DNA of 9,831 nt from an uncultured Bacteroidota bacterium (GCA_903832165.1 CAILAQ010000362.1:1-9831); one strand, 5' to 3'. Positions 1 through 7,925 are shown, counted from the stretch's first letter. Notes: generated by a model not told the origin, from the sequence alone. A program made the numbers and translations.

Positions 1-84
1 CAGAAGAATCAAACCGATACTAAACGCTGATAAGATTACAATCCCTGATACCAGGACTAATCTTTTGGAAATTAATGAAGCCAT
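1..84 (-). CDS. N-terminus of an unknown membrane-anchored protein (cut by window edge)
   Basis: The reverse strand gives an ATG at 84 and 28 open codons to the left edge with no stop. The peptide starts MASLISKRLVLVSG and continues as an uninterrupted hydrophobic stretch (roughly residues 9-28), so it is a signal anchor or first transmembrane helix with a short basic cytoplasmic side (K7, R8). The start lies 7 bases after the glyA stop, in an A/T-rich spacer without a Shine-Dalgarno sequence, which is usual for Bacteroidota and suggests co-transcription with glyA. Too little is present to name a family. A sensor kinase, a secreted protein or a small membrane protein would all fit. The reading frame and start are seen directly; the operon link is inferred from spacing. 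Confidence 0.6.
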   Translation of the reverse strand, partial: MASLISKRLVLVSGIVILSAFSIGLILL

Positions 85-91
85 ATTTTTA

Positions 92-1372
92 TTAATCTGC
101 GAACATTGGTAATCCACTCATCATACTGTTGACCTCATTTTTTGTCAGCGAAATGAGGTTCTCATTTTCGTGATCTGTAATTACGCGGTCGATCAGGCCC
201 ACTATTCGTTCCATATCATTCTCTTTAATCCCGCGTGTGGTGATTGCCGGTGTTCCAACCCTGAGGCCGGAAGTCTGGAACGGCGAGCGTGAATCGAACG
301 GAACCATATTTTTATTTACGGTGATATCTGCTCTTACCAGGGCATTCTCCACTTGTTTCCCGGTTACGTTGGGGACCTTGGTGCGCAGGTCGATAAGCAT
401 GCTGTGGTTGTCGGTGCCTCCTGAAATCACCTTATAACCCCTGGTCATGAAAGCTTCAGCCATAAATGCTGCATTTTTCTTCACCTGCTTCTGGTAAACA
501 GTAAATTCAGGACTTAGCGCCTCGCCGAAAGCAACTGCTTTTGCCGCAATAATATGCTCCAGCGGTCCGCCCTGAATTCCCGGAAATACTGCAGAATCAA
601 TCAGTGACGACATTTTTCTTATTTCACCCTTCTTGGTTGCCACACCCCACGGATTTTCAAAATCAGTACCAAGCAAAATGATTCCGCCACGGGGTCCTCG
701 GAGGGTTTTGTGAGTGGTGGAGGTTACGATATGCGCATGCTTTAATGGATTATTCAGTAATCCGGCAGCGATAAGTCCGGCAGGGTGAGCCATATCGATC
801 ATCAGGATAGCTCCGATCATGTCAGCAATTTTTCGCATGCGTTCATAATCCCATTCCCTGGAATATGCTGATGCACCCCCGATAATCATCTTTGGTTTTT
901 CCCTGAGGGCAACCTCTTCCATCATATCATAATCCACACGACCGGTTTCTTCTATAACCCCGTATGATACCTGGCGATAAAGAATTCCCGAGCTGTTAAC
1001 AGGTGATCCGTGTGATAAGTGTCCGCCGTGGGACAGGTCGAGACCCATAAAAGTATCTCCTGGTTTCAGCACGGTGAGGAACACGGCCATATTGGCCTGC
1101 GCACCTGAATGTGGCTGAACATTAGCATATTCAGCGTCATATAATTTTTTGAGACGATCGATGGCAAGCTGTTCAGTTTCGTCGACTATTTCACACCCGC
1201 CGTAATAACGATGTCCGGGATATCCTTCGGCATATTTATTGGTCAGTACTGAGCCCATAGCTTCGAGTACCTGATTGCTGACAAAATTTTCGGAAGCAAT
1301 AAGCTCAATTCCGTTCTTCTGTCTTTCGTGTTCTTTTTTTATCAGTTCAAAAACTTCCGTATCTCTTTTCAT
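92..1372 (-). CDS. glyA: Serine hydroxymethyltransferase
   Basis: This cytoplasmic PLP enzyme interconverts serine plus tetrahydrofolate with glycine plus 5,10-methylene-tetrahydrofolate, the main source of one-carbon units. From the ATG at 1372 it is 426 residues, the normal family length. Visible family signatures are ELIASENFVS near residues 24-33, NKYAEGYPGHRYYGG near 46-60, QPHSGAQAN near 87-95, the PLP-contacting D193 and H196 in MIDMAHPAG, and the Schiff-base lysine K222 in TSTTHKTLRGPRGG. SGGTDNHSM and PFQTSGLRVGTPAITTRG near the C-terminus are also typical. The frame stays open to a TTG at 1405, but I chose the ATG because the protein then begins MKRD like Bacteroidota orthologues as I recall them, and because the TTG lies inside a likely promoter box. 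All catalytic motifs are intact. A membrane-protein gene follows 7 bases downstream. Confidence 0.97.
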   Translation of the reverse strand: MKRDTEVFELIKKEHERQKNGIELIASENFVSNQVLEAMGSVLTNKYAEGYPGHRYYGGCEIVDETEQLAIDRLKKLYDAEYANVQPHSGAQANMAVFLTVLKPGDTFMGLDLSHGGHLSHGSPVNSSGILYRQVSYGVIEETGRVDYDMMEEVALREKPKMIIGGASAYSREWDYERMRKIADMIGAILMIDMAHPAGLIAAGLLNNPLKHAHIVTSTTHKTLRGPRGGIILLGTDFENPWGVATKKGEIRKMSSLIDSAVFPGIQGGPLEHIIAAKAVAFGEALSPEFTVYQKQVKKNAAFMAEAFMTRGYKVISGGTDNHSMLIDLRTKVPNVTGKQVENALVRADITVNKNMVPFDSRSPFQTSGLRVGTPAITTRGIKENDMERIVGLIDRVITDHENENLISLTKNEVNSMMSGLPMFAD

Positions 1373-1402
1373 AACCAATGGATTACTGTTTGTTAAGAGC
1401 TC

Positions 1403-1410
1403 CAAAGATA
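1403..1410 (-). promoter_or_regulatory. glyA: Candidate -7 promoter box (TATCTTTG) for glyA
   Basis: The reverse strand reads TATCTTTG, a full match to the TAnnTTTG -7 element of Bacteroidota primary sigma promoters. It ends 30 bases before the glyA ATG, predicting a leader of about 25 bases. I see no convincing -33 TTTG at the expected distance. The match is direct; its use as a promoter is inferred. Confidence 0.5.
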
Positions 1411-1512
1411 CGGATTCCCGTTGAATCGGCTGGCGGCTGACTTTTAAAATATGCGTGAAAAGATATTGAAGTATGTTGACAAAGGTTAATTTTATACTTT
1501 CTTCGGGAAGGC

Positions 1513-3303
1513 ATGAGTGAAAAAAAACATAAAAAATATAATCTGCTGGTCAGGTTCCTGAGATGGAGAATCCGGAATGTGTCCAATCGGAATTTTTTTC
1601 TTCTCATATCACTGCTGATCGGGCTATTATCCGGGTTGGCTGTTGTTATCATGAAGAATGGGGTTCATCTTATAAGGACCTTTCTTACCCATGGATTTTC
1701 GGCTGAGATGCACAATTACTGGTTCTTCTTTTATCCGGCTGTAGGTATCGCCCTGGTGGTTCTCCTTGTCCATTACATCTTAAAAGTCAGGATTGGTTTG
1801 GGTATTCCGGTAATTCTGCATGCCATTTCAGGAACCAAAGGGGCTATCAAGCCTCATCATATGTTTTCCTCGGCTTTAACCAGTATGATTACGGCCGGTT
1901 TTGGCGGGTCCATTGGCCTTGAGGGACCTGCAGTGCTTACCAGCGGCGCCATCGGATCAAATATCGGGCAGCTGCTTCATCTGAGTTATCGTCAGATCAT
2001 CCTGCTGATCGGCTGTGCTGTTACCGGCGCCCTTGCAGCTCTGTTCAAAGCTCCGATTGCAGCCATCATTTTTACCATTGAGGTGCTCATGCTGGATCTT
2101 ACTCTCTCTTCGCTGGTGCCGTTATTGATTGCCTCAATCGGCGGAACCCTCACTTCTGAATTGTTTCTGGGGCAGGATGTTTTGCTTTCTCTGAAAATTG
2201 CCGAAGTTTTCAAGCTGAGGGAAGTTCCCCTGTTTGTCCTTCTCGGAGCCCTCACCGGGGTGGTATCTCTTTATTTCAGCAAGGTGATCACGGGAGTTGA
2301 CGACCTTTTCAGGATGATCCGGTCGAAGTGGACGCGCTGGTTTGTGGCAGCTGGCCTGCTTGGCGGAGTAATCTTTCTTTTTCCGAGCCTTTACGGAGAA
2401 GGTTACGATTCGATGAACAGGGCTATGAATGGAGATTTTGGATTCATTTTTGATAATACCGGCTATTTTTCTTTCTCCGGAGAGGCCGTAACCACTATTC
2501 TGATTTTGGTTTTACTGGTCCTGATGAAGGTTGTTGCCACCGCTCTTACAATCGGGGCCGGAGGTATTGGAGGAATCATAGCTCCCAGCCTGTATACCGG
2601 CATGGCTGTCGGCCTGCTCTTCGGATCGGTATACAATTATTTCTTCGACCCGCATATTTCTTTGGTGCTGTTTGCCCTGGTTGGGATGTCGGGCATGTTT
2701 GCGGGGGTTCTGCACGCTCCGCTGACTGCAATATTCCTTATGGCTGAAATTACCCTTGCCTATAACCTGATTGTACCGCTGATGATTACTGCGGGTATGT
2801 CCTACGTGACGATACGGTTCTTCCAGCCAGCTTCTTTTTATCATATTCAGCTGGCCAGGCGAAAACAGCTTTTTACCCAGGATAAGGATAAAATAGTGCT
2901 GTCGCTGATGAAGGTCGATAAGCTTATCGAGACCAATTTTTCTTCTATCAGGCTTGATGCCACACTGGGAGATCTGGTCAGGGTGATTGCCTGTTCCAAG
3001 CGCAACATGTATCCGGTGATCGATGATGAAAATAATTACTATGGTGCCCTGAATATGGACAGTGTGCGTGAGATCATGTTTAAGCCGGAATTGTACGAAA
3101 CAGTTTTTATTCGTAATCTCATGTCGAAGTCACCGGTTACCATTTCACCGGGAGAGAGCATGGAAGAAGTTGCGCATAAATTTCATCAGACAAGTGCATT
3201 TAACATTCCGGTGCTTTCCAACGGGCAATATATCGGTTTCATTTCACGGGCACGGCTTTTCTCCTCTTACAGGCAATTGCTGAAGAAATGGAGTGAAAGC
3301 TGA
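1513..3303 (+). CDS. ClC-family chloride channel/transporter with CBS pair (first of tandem)
   Basis: A 596-residue inner-membrane anion channel or H+/Cl- exchanger. The ClC membrane core spans about residues 27-447 with many hydrophobic helices. Anion-path motifs: G95-LGIP (a GSGIP variant with Leu at the central Ser position), GSIGLEGP at 132-139 with gating glutamate E137, and GGIIAPSL at 353-360. The Tyr matching E. coli ClcA Y445 looks to be Y443 (SFYHIQLA). The internal proton-glutamate position (E203 in ClcA) appears to be V191 in FTIEVLM, as in many ClC channels. A C-terminal CBS pair (about 464-525 and 533-590) probably binds nucleotide or acts as a regulatory dimer module; E. coli ClcA lacks it. 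The ATG at 1513 has a GGGAAG just upstream, too close to be a good ribosome site. A paralogue follows 4 bases after the stop. Family assignment is secure; channel versus exchanger and ion specificity are not determined. Confidence 0.93.
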   Translation: MSEKKHKKYNLLVRFLRWRIRNVSNRNFFLLISLLIGLLSGLAVVIMKNGVHLIRTFLTHGFSAEMHNYWFFFYPAVGIALVVLLVHYILKVRIGLGIPVILHAISGTKGAIKPHHMFSSALTSMITAGFGGSIGLEGPAVLTSGAIGSNIGQLLHLSYRQIILLIGCAVTGALAALFKAPIAAIIFTIEVLMLDLTLSSLVPLLIASIGGTLTSELFLGQDVLLSLKIAEVFKLREVPLFVLLGALTGVVSLYFSKVITGVDDLFRMIRSKWTRWFVAAGLLGGVIFLFPSLYGEGYDSMNRAMNGDFGFIFDNTGYFSFSGEAVTTILILVLLVLMKVVATALTIGAGGIGGIIAPSLYTGMAVGLLFGSVYNYFFDPHISLVLFALVGMSGMFAGVLHAPLTAIFLMAEITLAYNLIVPLMITAGMSYVTIRFFQPASFYHIQLARRKQLFTQDKDKIVLSLMKVDKLIETNFSSIRLDATLGDLVRVIACSKRNMYPVIDDENNYYGALNMDSVREIMFKPELYETVFIRNLMSKSPVTISPGESMEEVAHKFHQTSAFNIPVLSNGQYIGFISRARLFSSYRQLLKKWSES

Positions 3304-3307
3304 ACCT

Positions 3308-5068
3308 ATGAAACTGCCCCTGGCGATATCATCCTATTTCAAGCCGAACAGCAGGCAGTTGAATTTTATCCTGGCCATGGCCGTGGGTCTGATCAGCGGT
3401 CTGGCGGCTGTGATTTTAAAGAATGCTGTTCATTATACCAACGTTTTTCTTACCAGTGGATTAAATATTTCCGAAGCCAACTGGGAGTATATTTTGTATC
3501 CGCTGGCCGGCTTACTTCTTACTGTTTTGTATGTGAAATATCTCGTGAAAGATGCTATTTCTCACGCAATCAGTAAGGTATTGTACGCAATCAGCAAGAA
3601 GAGCAGCCTCCTCCACCGGCACAATACTCATACCTCCATGGTGGCCAGCACTCTTACTGTCGGATTCGGGGGTTCCGTGGGACTGGAGGCTCCGATTGTG
3701 CTCACCGGCTCCGCTGTTGGCTCGTGGCTCGGTCAGCGTTTTCATTTGAATTACAGATCTATAACGCTTCTGGTTGGTTGCGGAGCGACCGGAGCAGTTG
3801 CCGGGATTTTCAAGGCTCCTATGGCCGGAGTACTCTTTGCGCTTGAGGTACTGATGCTGGATCTGACTATGGCATCATTGATTCCCTTAATGATTTCAGC
3901 CATTACTGCCACTTCAGTTGCCTGGCTCCTGATGGGCGATACTGTACTTTTCTCCTATTCGCTTACCGATATCTTTACTGTGGCAGAATTGCCGGCTTTT
4001 TTAATCCTTGGGGTATTTACGGGGGCAGTATCGATCTATTTTTCACAAGGGTTAAGGCTGGTGGAAGGGAAAATGGAATCAATTAAATCTGTGTGGTTAA
4101 GATGGCTTACCGGTGGTCTGGTCCTTGCAATACTAATTGTAATTTTTCCACCCCTGTACGGAGAAGGTTATGATGCCCTGACGAACCTGCTGAAGGGAAA
4201 TCCGGGAGAGGTACTGGCAAACAGCTGGTGGTTCAGTAAGATTCAGGACCCGTGGATATTCCTGATGGCGATATTGGGGATAATTCTGCTAAAGGTTGTT
4301 GCGACGGCTGTTACTACCGGCGCTGGTGGTGTTGGAGGGGTATTTGCCCCGAGCCTTTTTCTTGGCGGTTTGAGTGGCTTTTTTCTGGCCCGGCTGCTAA
4401 ATACCCTCGGGATGGGGAATGTATCAGAGACTCATTTTACACTTGTCGGCATGGCAGGCGTTATGTCGGGAGTTATGCGCTCGCCGCTCACTGCGATGTT
4501 TCTGATTGCCGAAATTACGGGCGGATATCTGCTGATCATACCACTGATGCTTACGGTTGCGATCTCCTATGTAACATCGCATCTTGTGGAGCCCCATTCT
4601 GTGTATACGAGGAGACTGGCGCAACGCGGTGAACTGATCACCCACAATAAAGATAAGGCTGCGCTTACCAGGATGAATATCCGGGGATTAATAGAGCATG
4701 ATATCAGGGATGTTGCGCCTGATCAAACGCTTGGGGAATTAGTTCAGGTGGTTGCCGGATCCAACCGTAATGTTTTCCCGGTGCTTGAGAAAGATGGAAT
4801 GTTCCTGGGACTGATTATCATGGAAAGACTCAGGCCCGTGATGTTCAGGACTGATCAATACCTGACGACTTTTTGCCGCGACCTGATGTACACACCTGAA
4901 TACATGGTTGAGGTAACAGATCCAGTTGAAGAAATTGCCAGAAAGATACAGGCATCGGGGAAATATATCCTGGTGGTATTAGATCAGGGGAAATATGTCG
5001 GGTGTGTCAGCCGGGCACGCGTATTCTCAAAATATCGCGAGTTAATGAAAGAGATGTCAGAAGATTGA
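3308..5068 (+). CDS. ClC-family chloride channel/transporter with CBS pair (second of tandem)
   Basis: A 586-residue paralogue of the upstream gene, with the same architecture: ClC core about residues 18-435, then two CBS domains (about 450-510 and 520-580). The two share blocks such as LKVVATA, APSL, LYGEGYD and SRAR near the C-terminus. It keeps the gating glutamate (E127), but the motif is GSVGLEAP rather than GxEGP, and the GSGIP region aligns to SHAIS, losing its Gly and Pro residues. GGVFAPSL at 343-350 is canonical; Y433 in SVYTRRLA matches the conserved pore Tyr. The proton-glutamate position is Val (V181 in FALEVLM). I chose the ATG at 3308, 4 bases after the previous stop. A GTG at 3293, overlapping the upstream gene, would add five residues and cannot be excluded. 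I recall GxEAP variants among other Bacteroidota ClCs, so this is probably a phylum subfamily. It likely functions with or beside its neighbour, possibly as a heterodimer (inference). Confidence 0.92.
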   Translation: MKLPLAISSYFKPNSRQLNFILAMAVGLISGLAAVILKNAVHYTNVFLTSGLNISEANWEYILYPLAGLLLTVLYVKYLVKDAISHAISKVLYAISKKSSLLHRHNTHTSMVASTLTVGFGGSVGLEAPIVLTGSAVGSWLGQRFHLNYRSITLLVGCGATGAVAGIFKAPMAGVLFALEVLMLDLTMASLIPLMISAITATSVAWLLMGDTVLFSYSLTDIFTVAELPAFLILGVFTGAVSIYFSQGLRLVEGKMESIKSVWLRWLTGGLVLAILIVIFPPLYGEGYDALTNLLKGNPGEVLANSWWFSKIQDPWIFLMAILGIILLKVVATAVTTGAGGVGGVFAPSLFLGGLSGFFLARLLNTLGMGNVSETHFTLVGMAGVMSGVMRSPLTAMFLIAEITGGYLLIIPLMLTVAISYVTSHLVEPHSVYTRRLAQRGELITHNKDKAALTRMNIRGLIEHDIRDVAPDQTLGELVQVVAGSNRNVFPVLEKDGMFLGLIIMERLRPVMFRTDQYLTTFCRDLMYTPEYMVEVTDPVEEIARKIQASGKYILVVLDQGKYVGCVSRARVFSKYRELMKEMSED

Positions 5069-5082
5069 TTTCTCAATTCTTC
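5060..5082. terminator. Hairpin spanning a convergent gene junction, possible bidirectional terminator
   Basis: Arms GAAGATTGA (5060-5068) and TCAATTCTTC (5073-5082) pair over nine positions with one bulged base around a 4-base TTTC loop. The loop is the entire intergenic space between the second ClC gene and the convergent lipoprotein gene, so each arm carries one of the two TGA stop codons. There is no strong U-tract and the stem is A/T-rich, so terminator strength is uncertain. The inverted repeat is seen directly; the function is inferred from position. Confidence 0.4.
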
Positions 5083-6263
5083 ACACATCTGACCGAAATT
5101 GCATATGCCTTCTTGTAGTTGTAAATGAATGCATTGGCATAGTCATAACCGATGGTCATGTTATAGGCTTCCTGGCTGTTGTATTCCGTTGATGCAAAGA
5201 ACTGAGCGTAGTAACCTGCCCCGGCAAACAAGCCGGAATCGTAGCGGCGTCCGGCAGGCAATGCATTGAATCCAACCTCATTGGTTGCGCCAACATTGAC
5301 TTCCCTCCACAGCGACTGCTCATAATCCTTCAGCTTGCCGCCAGCCACATCGGGCCCGCCGATGCCGCTGATCATAGTTTCAAATTCCCTGAGGGTTGGC
5401 ACGTGCCAACCGGCGGGACAGGATCGCATGGCTGCATCCCATGTATATAGCTTTCCGTATGTAACACAACGGGCATCATTATATTCGTAGCAATAACTGC
5501 CTTCTCCGGCATCATATCTCAGGTTCTCGGCCATCCACCAGGCTGTGCCCATTTGTATGGTCTGATAGGTTTGCCCGTCACGGGAATCCGTCAGGGTGCC
5601 GATATGAAGGTCATAAGTAGAGAAGCTCCAAACCGGACCTTCAGTGATGTTTCCTTTTGTATCCCGGATTTTAACCTTCCAGTAATAGGAAGTGCCATAA
5701 TCAAGTTTTCCCGGACTGAATGTTCCGACCATCTGACTTGCAATGACTTGCGGTGGTGGATTGGTTTTGCCGAAATAGCAGGTAAAGAACATAGGATCGC
5801 CTTCGGGATCGCTGCTGCTCCATTTTAACCAGGGGTTTATCGTCAGGATTACTTTTCCGTTGTCCGGATTAGGATTAAAAGGAGCTTCCGGAGGCAGGTT
5901 TGAGCTGGCAACGGTCAGTGGTACCCTCAGGGTATCAGTGAGTCCGCGGGGATCTTTTGCTACCATTGTTACTGTATACGGGCCTGCTTTGGAATATTTA
6001 TGATCTGCCTTTTTCTTGGTGGCATATTGAGAGTCAAAAATGCCATCGCCTTCCCAATCCCACATCACCACCACTGTTTCCGGATCATCGTTAGGGTCGG
6101 TAGTAGCTGAACCATCCATGTAAAAAATGGTCTGATCATTTCCGGTTGCGGGATCAATAGAAAATTGTGCAACTGGTGGCTGGTTCTCTTTTGCACAAGA
6201 CTGGAAAATCAGCAAAAGAGCTAAAGCCGGGAGCGAGATAATGAGCAGGAAATGCCTATTCAT
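5073..6263 (-). CDS. Surface lipoprotein with PKD, fibronectin-like and FISUMP domains
   Basis: This 396-residue protein begins with a lipoprotein signal (hydrophobic residues 4-20, then FQSC with lipid-attachment Cys C23) and is probably outer-membrane bound. Residues about 28-118 form a PKD-type beta-sandwich (PPVAQFSIDP, WDWEGDGIFD, GPYTVTMVAKD). Residues about 123-216 resemble a bacterial fibronectin III-like repeat (WSSSDPEGDP, YYWKVKIRDTKG, GPVWSFST). Residues about 222-396 match the Fibrobacter succinogenes major paralogous domain (FISUMP, TIGR02145): YQTIQMGTAWWMAENLRY, GKLYTWDAAM, CPAGWHVPTLREF, GGKLKD, GATNEVGFNALPAGRR, FASTE and terminal SVRCVKN. Such proteins are common in Bacteroidota; the FISUMP role is unknown to me beyond likely surface adhesion or binding, so no substrate is claimed. 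The ATG at 6263 is well placed for the signal peptide. It converges on the ClC operon with 4 bases between stops and diverges from the two-component operon. Confidence 0.9.
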   Translation of the reverse strand: MNRHFLLIISLPALALLLIFQSCAKENQPPVAQFSIDPATGNDQTIFYMDGSATTDPNDDPETVVVMWDWEGDGIFDSQYATKKKADHKYSKAGPYTVTMVAKDPRGLTDTLRVPLTVASSNLPPEAPFNPNPDNGKVILTINPWLKWSSSDPEGDPMFFTCYFGKTNPPPQVIASQMVGTFSPGKLDYGTSYYWKVKIRDTKGNITEGPVWSFSTYDLHIGTLTDSRDGQTYQTIQMGTAWWMAENLRYDAGEGSYCYEYNDARCVTYGKLYTWDAAMRSCPAGWHVPTLREFETMISGIGGPDVAGGKLKDYEQSLWREVNVGATNEVGFNALPAGRRYDSGLFAGAGYYAQFFASTEYNSQEAYNMTIGYDYANAFIYNYKKAYAISVRCVKN

Positions 6264-6274
6264 AATGTAAACAG

Positions 6275-6308
6275 TTTGGGCAAAGTTACTATTACTTCAT
6301 TACATTTG
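6275..6308 (+). promoter_or_regulatory. Candidate Bacteroidota promoter for the two-component operon
   Basis: TTTG at 6275-6278 and TACATTTG at 6301-6308 fit the -33 TTTG and -7 TAnnTTTG elements, with starts 26 bases apart as the element names imply. The -7 box ends 19 bases before the kinase ATG, giving a short leader. This is the best two-part promoter match I noticed in the window. No operator repeat for the response regulator is evident in the 64-base divergent region. Confidence 0.55.
6281..6288 (-). promoter_or_regulatory. Candidate -7 promoter box (TAACTTTG) for the FISUMP lipoprotein
   Basis: The reverse strand reads TAACTTTG, a full TAnnTTTG match, ending 17 bases before the ATG of the lipoprotein gene. 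At the expected -33 position there is only a T-run (TTTTC), so the upstream element is weak. It lies between the -33 and -7 candidates of the divergent kinase promoter, so the two polymerases would compete for the same DNA (inference). Confidence 0.5.
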
Positions 6309-6327
6309 GCATGAAAACAGATTCGTC

Positions 6328-7287
6328 ATGCTGAAAATACTACTTGCCTTTTCTATCATTCTGCAACTGATTGCTGCAGGGATAGCCTTAAGGTTGTTCA
6401 GTGTGACAAAGTATGCCCTGTCATGGATACTGATTACCATTGGATTTCTCTTGATGGTGATCCTGCGTTTTATCGAATTTCTCCCTTTTATCAGTGATTT
6501 TAAGCCCGATTTTTTTCGCGAACTGTATACCTGGATGGGGGTTGTAACCTCAGTTTTCTTTGCTACCGGAGTATATCTGATACAGCAGATTTTTGCCTGG
6601 ATGAAAAAGGTGGCGGTCGAAAGACGTAAGACGGAAAGACGATTTCTTACAGCGATAATTCAAACGGAAGAAGCTGAGCGAACAAGGATTGCAAAAGATC
6701 TCCATGATGGAATGGGGCCTTTGTTAAGTGCAGTTAAAATGTCGGTTTCCACTCTTGAACAACTGGCCCACGATAAGCAGAGCCTGGTAATTATCAGGAA
6801 TGCAACGGAAACGGTTGATGAAGCTATCCGGAGTTTAAAGGATATTTCTGATCACCTGAGTCCCCATGTACTGGCTAATTTTGGAATGATCAGGGCATTG
6901 GCAAATTACATACACAAATTTGTCCAGAAAGGACAGCCGGAGATTGATTTTCAGACCAACCTGAAAACCGAGCGGTTTGATGAAAATCTGGAAGTAGTGA
7001 TTTATCGTGTTTCCAGTGAATTGATTCATAACACGATACAGCATGCACAAGCCACAAAAGCGAGCCTTTCCCTCAAGTATGAATCCGGAGAATTGTTGGT
7101 GGAATATCAGGATAACGGGATTGGATTCGAGGCTGACCGGGCCATGAAAGAAAATACAAGGGATGGAACGGGATTGACCAATATCCAATCCAGAATAAAA
7201 TCGCTGAAGGGCGAACTAACCGTTGAATCAAAACCCGGTCAGGGAATAAGGGTATTTATAAAAGTAAAAGCAGTAAAGAAGTCATGA
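6328..7287 (+). CDS. NarL-type sensor histidine kinase, membrane bound
   Basis: A 319-residue kinase. Residues about 3-25, 30-52 and 68-91 are hydrophobic helices, so the input region is a small membrane domain with little outside the bilayer and no recognisable ligand-binding domain. A basic linker (about 92-105) leads to a HisKA_3 dimerisation domain with phospho-acceptor H126 in AKDLHDGMGPLLSAVK. The HATPase domain (about 220-313) has N-box N235 in ELIHNTIQHA, G1 box DNGIGF (262-267) and G2 box GTGLTNIQSR (280-289), so all ATP-binding motifs look intact. It should autophosphorylate and pass phosphate to the regulator encoded directly downstream, whose ATG overlaps its stop (ATGA at 7284-7287). 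The ATG at 6328 is chosen because it precedes the first helix and follows a promoter-like box at a short distance. The signal is unknown; the helices themselves may sense a membrane or lipid state. Confidence 0.92.
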   Translation: MLKILLAFSIILQLIAAGIALRLFSVTKYALSWILITIGFLLMVILRFIEFLPFISDFKPDFFRELYTWMGVVTSVFFATGVYLIQQIFAWMKKVAVERRKTERRFLTAIIQTEEAERTRIAKDLHDGMGPLLSAVKMSVSTLEQLAHDKQSLVIIRNATETVDEAIRSLKDISDHLSPHVLANFGMIRALANYIHKFVQKGQPEIDFQTNLKTERFDENLEVVIYRVSSELIHNTIQHAQATKASLSLKYESGELLVEYQDNGIGFEADRAMKENTRDGTGLTNIQSRIKSLKGELTVESKPGQGIRVFIKVKAVKKS

Positions 7288-7925
7288 AACACAAAGTTGT
7301 ATTGGTGGATGACCATAAGCTTTTCAGAAAAGGCTTGCGTATGCTTATTGATACATTGAACAGGTTTGAGGTGGCAGGGGAAGCTTCTAATGGTGTCGAG
7401 TTTATCGCTATGCTTGAACAGAGCAAACCTGATATTGTAATGCTTGATATCGCCATGCCCGAAATGGACGGAATTGAAGCTGCGCGCCTTGCCTTATTGA
7501 AATATCCGGATCTGAAGATTATTACCCTGAGCATGTTTGGCGAGCAGGACTATTATTTTAAAATGGTTGACGCCGGAGTTAAAGGGTTTTTACTGAAGAA
7601 TTCAGATTTTACTGAAGTGAAGATGGCCCTCGAAACCGTGATGGAGGGTGGAAATTATTTTTCCCGGGAACTGCTGATGAACCTTGTCAAATCTTTAAAA
7701 AATTCACCGGAAGAACTTACCCCGGATTCACCGCTTTCCGACCGCGAAAAAGAGATCATACTTTTAATTTGCAAAGGCATGTCGACTCAGGAAATTGCTG
7801 ATTCCCTGTGGCTGAGTAAGCGAACGGTTGACAGCCACAGGGCAAACATCCTTTTAAAGACAGGCTGCCGTAACACCGCAAGCCTGGTGGTTTATTCCAT
7901 CAAAGAAAAACTGGTGGAATTGTAA
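7284..7925 (+). CDS. NarL/FixJ-family response regulator, LuxR-type DNA-binding
   Basis: A 213-residue cytoplasmic transcription factor. The receiver domain (about 3-120) has acidic-pocket residues D9 and D10, phospho-acceptor D55 in MLDIAMPEMDG, conserved hydroxyl S83 in TLSM and lysine K105 in FLLKN. After a linker, the LuxR_C helix-turn-helix covers about 148-208: LSDREKEIILLICKGMST, then QEIADSLWLSKRTVDSHRANIL as the recognition helix region. Everything needed for phosphorylation and DNA binding is present. Four-base overlap with the kinase gene indicates translational coupling and a cognate pair. Targets are not evident from sequence; the divergent lipoprotein gene is the nearest candidate (inference). 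The gene ends at a convergent junction with the cupredoxin gene. Confidence 0.95.
   Translation: MKHKVVLVDDHKLFRKGLRMLIDTLNRFEVAGEASNGVEFIAMLEQSKPDIVMLDIAMPEMDGIEAARLALLKYPDLKIITLSMFGEQDYYFKMVDAGVKGFLLKNSDFTEVKMALETVMEGGNYFSRELLMNLVKSLKNSPEELTPDSPLSDREKEIILLICKGMSTQEIADSLWLSKRTVDSHRANILLKTGCRNTASLVVYSIKEKLVEL

Noticed and set aside
1373..1405. Upstream TTG start extending glyA by 11 residues
   Set aside because: The TTG falls inside a TATCTTTG promoter-like box, and the ATG at 1372 gives the usual MKRD beginning.
1476..1500. TTGACA followed by TATACT upstream of the ClC operon, resembling an E. coli promoter
   Set aside because: The spacer is only about 11 bases, far short of 17, and Bacteroidota use a different consensus. 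The nearby TACTTTCT is only a partial -7 match.
3293..3307. GTG start giving a five-residue extension of the second ClC, overlapping the first gene
   Set aside because: The ATG at 3308 is a stronger start and gives natural 4-base spacing; the extension adds no recognisable sequence. Not excluded.
4252..4632. 126-codon open frame on the plus strand inside the second ClC gene
   Set aside because: It lies fully within a gene with strong family motifs, in another frame, and its Cys/Trp/Arg-rich composition is typical of an out-of-frame shadow.
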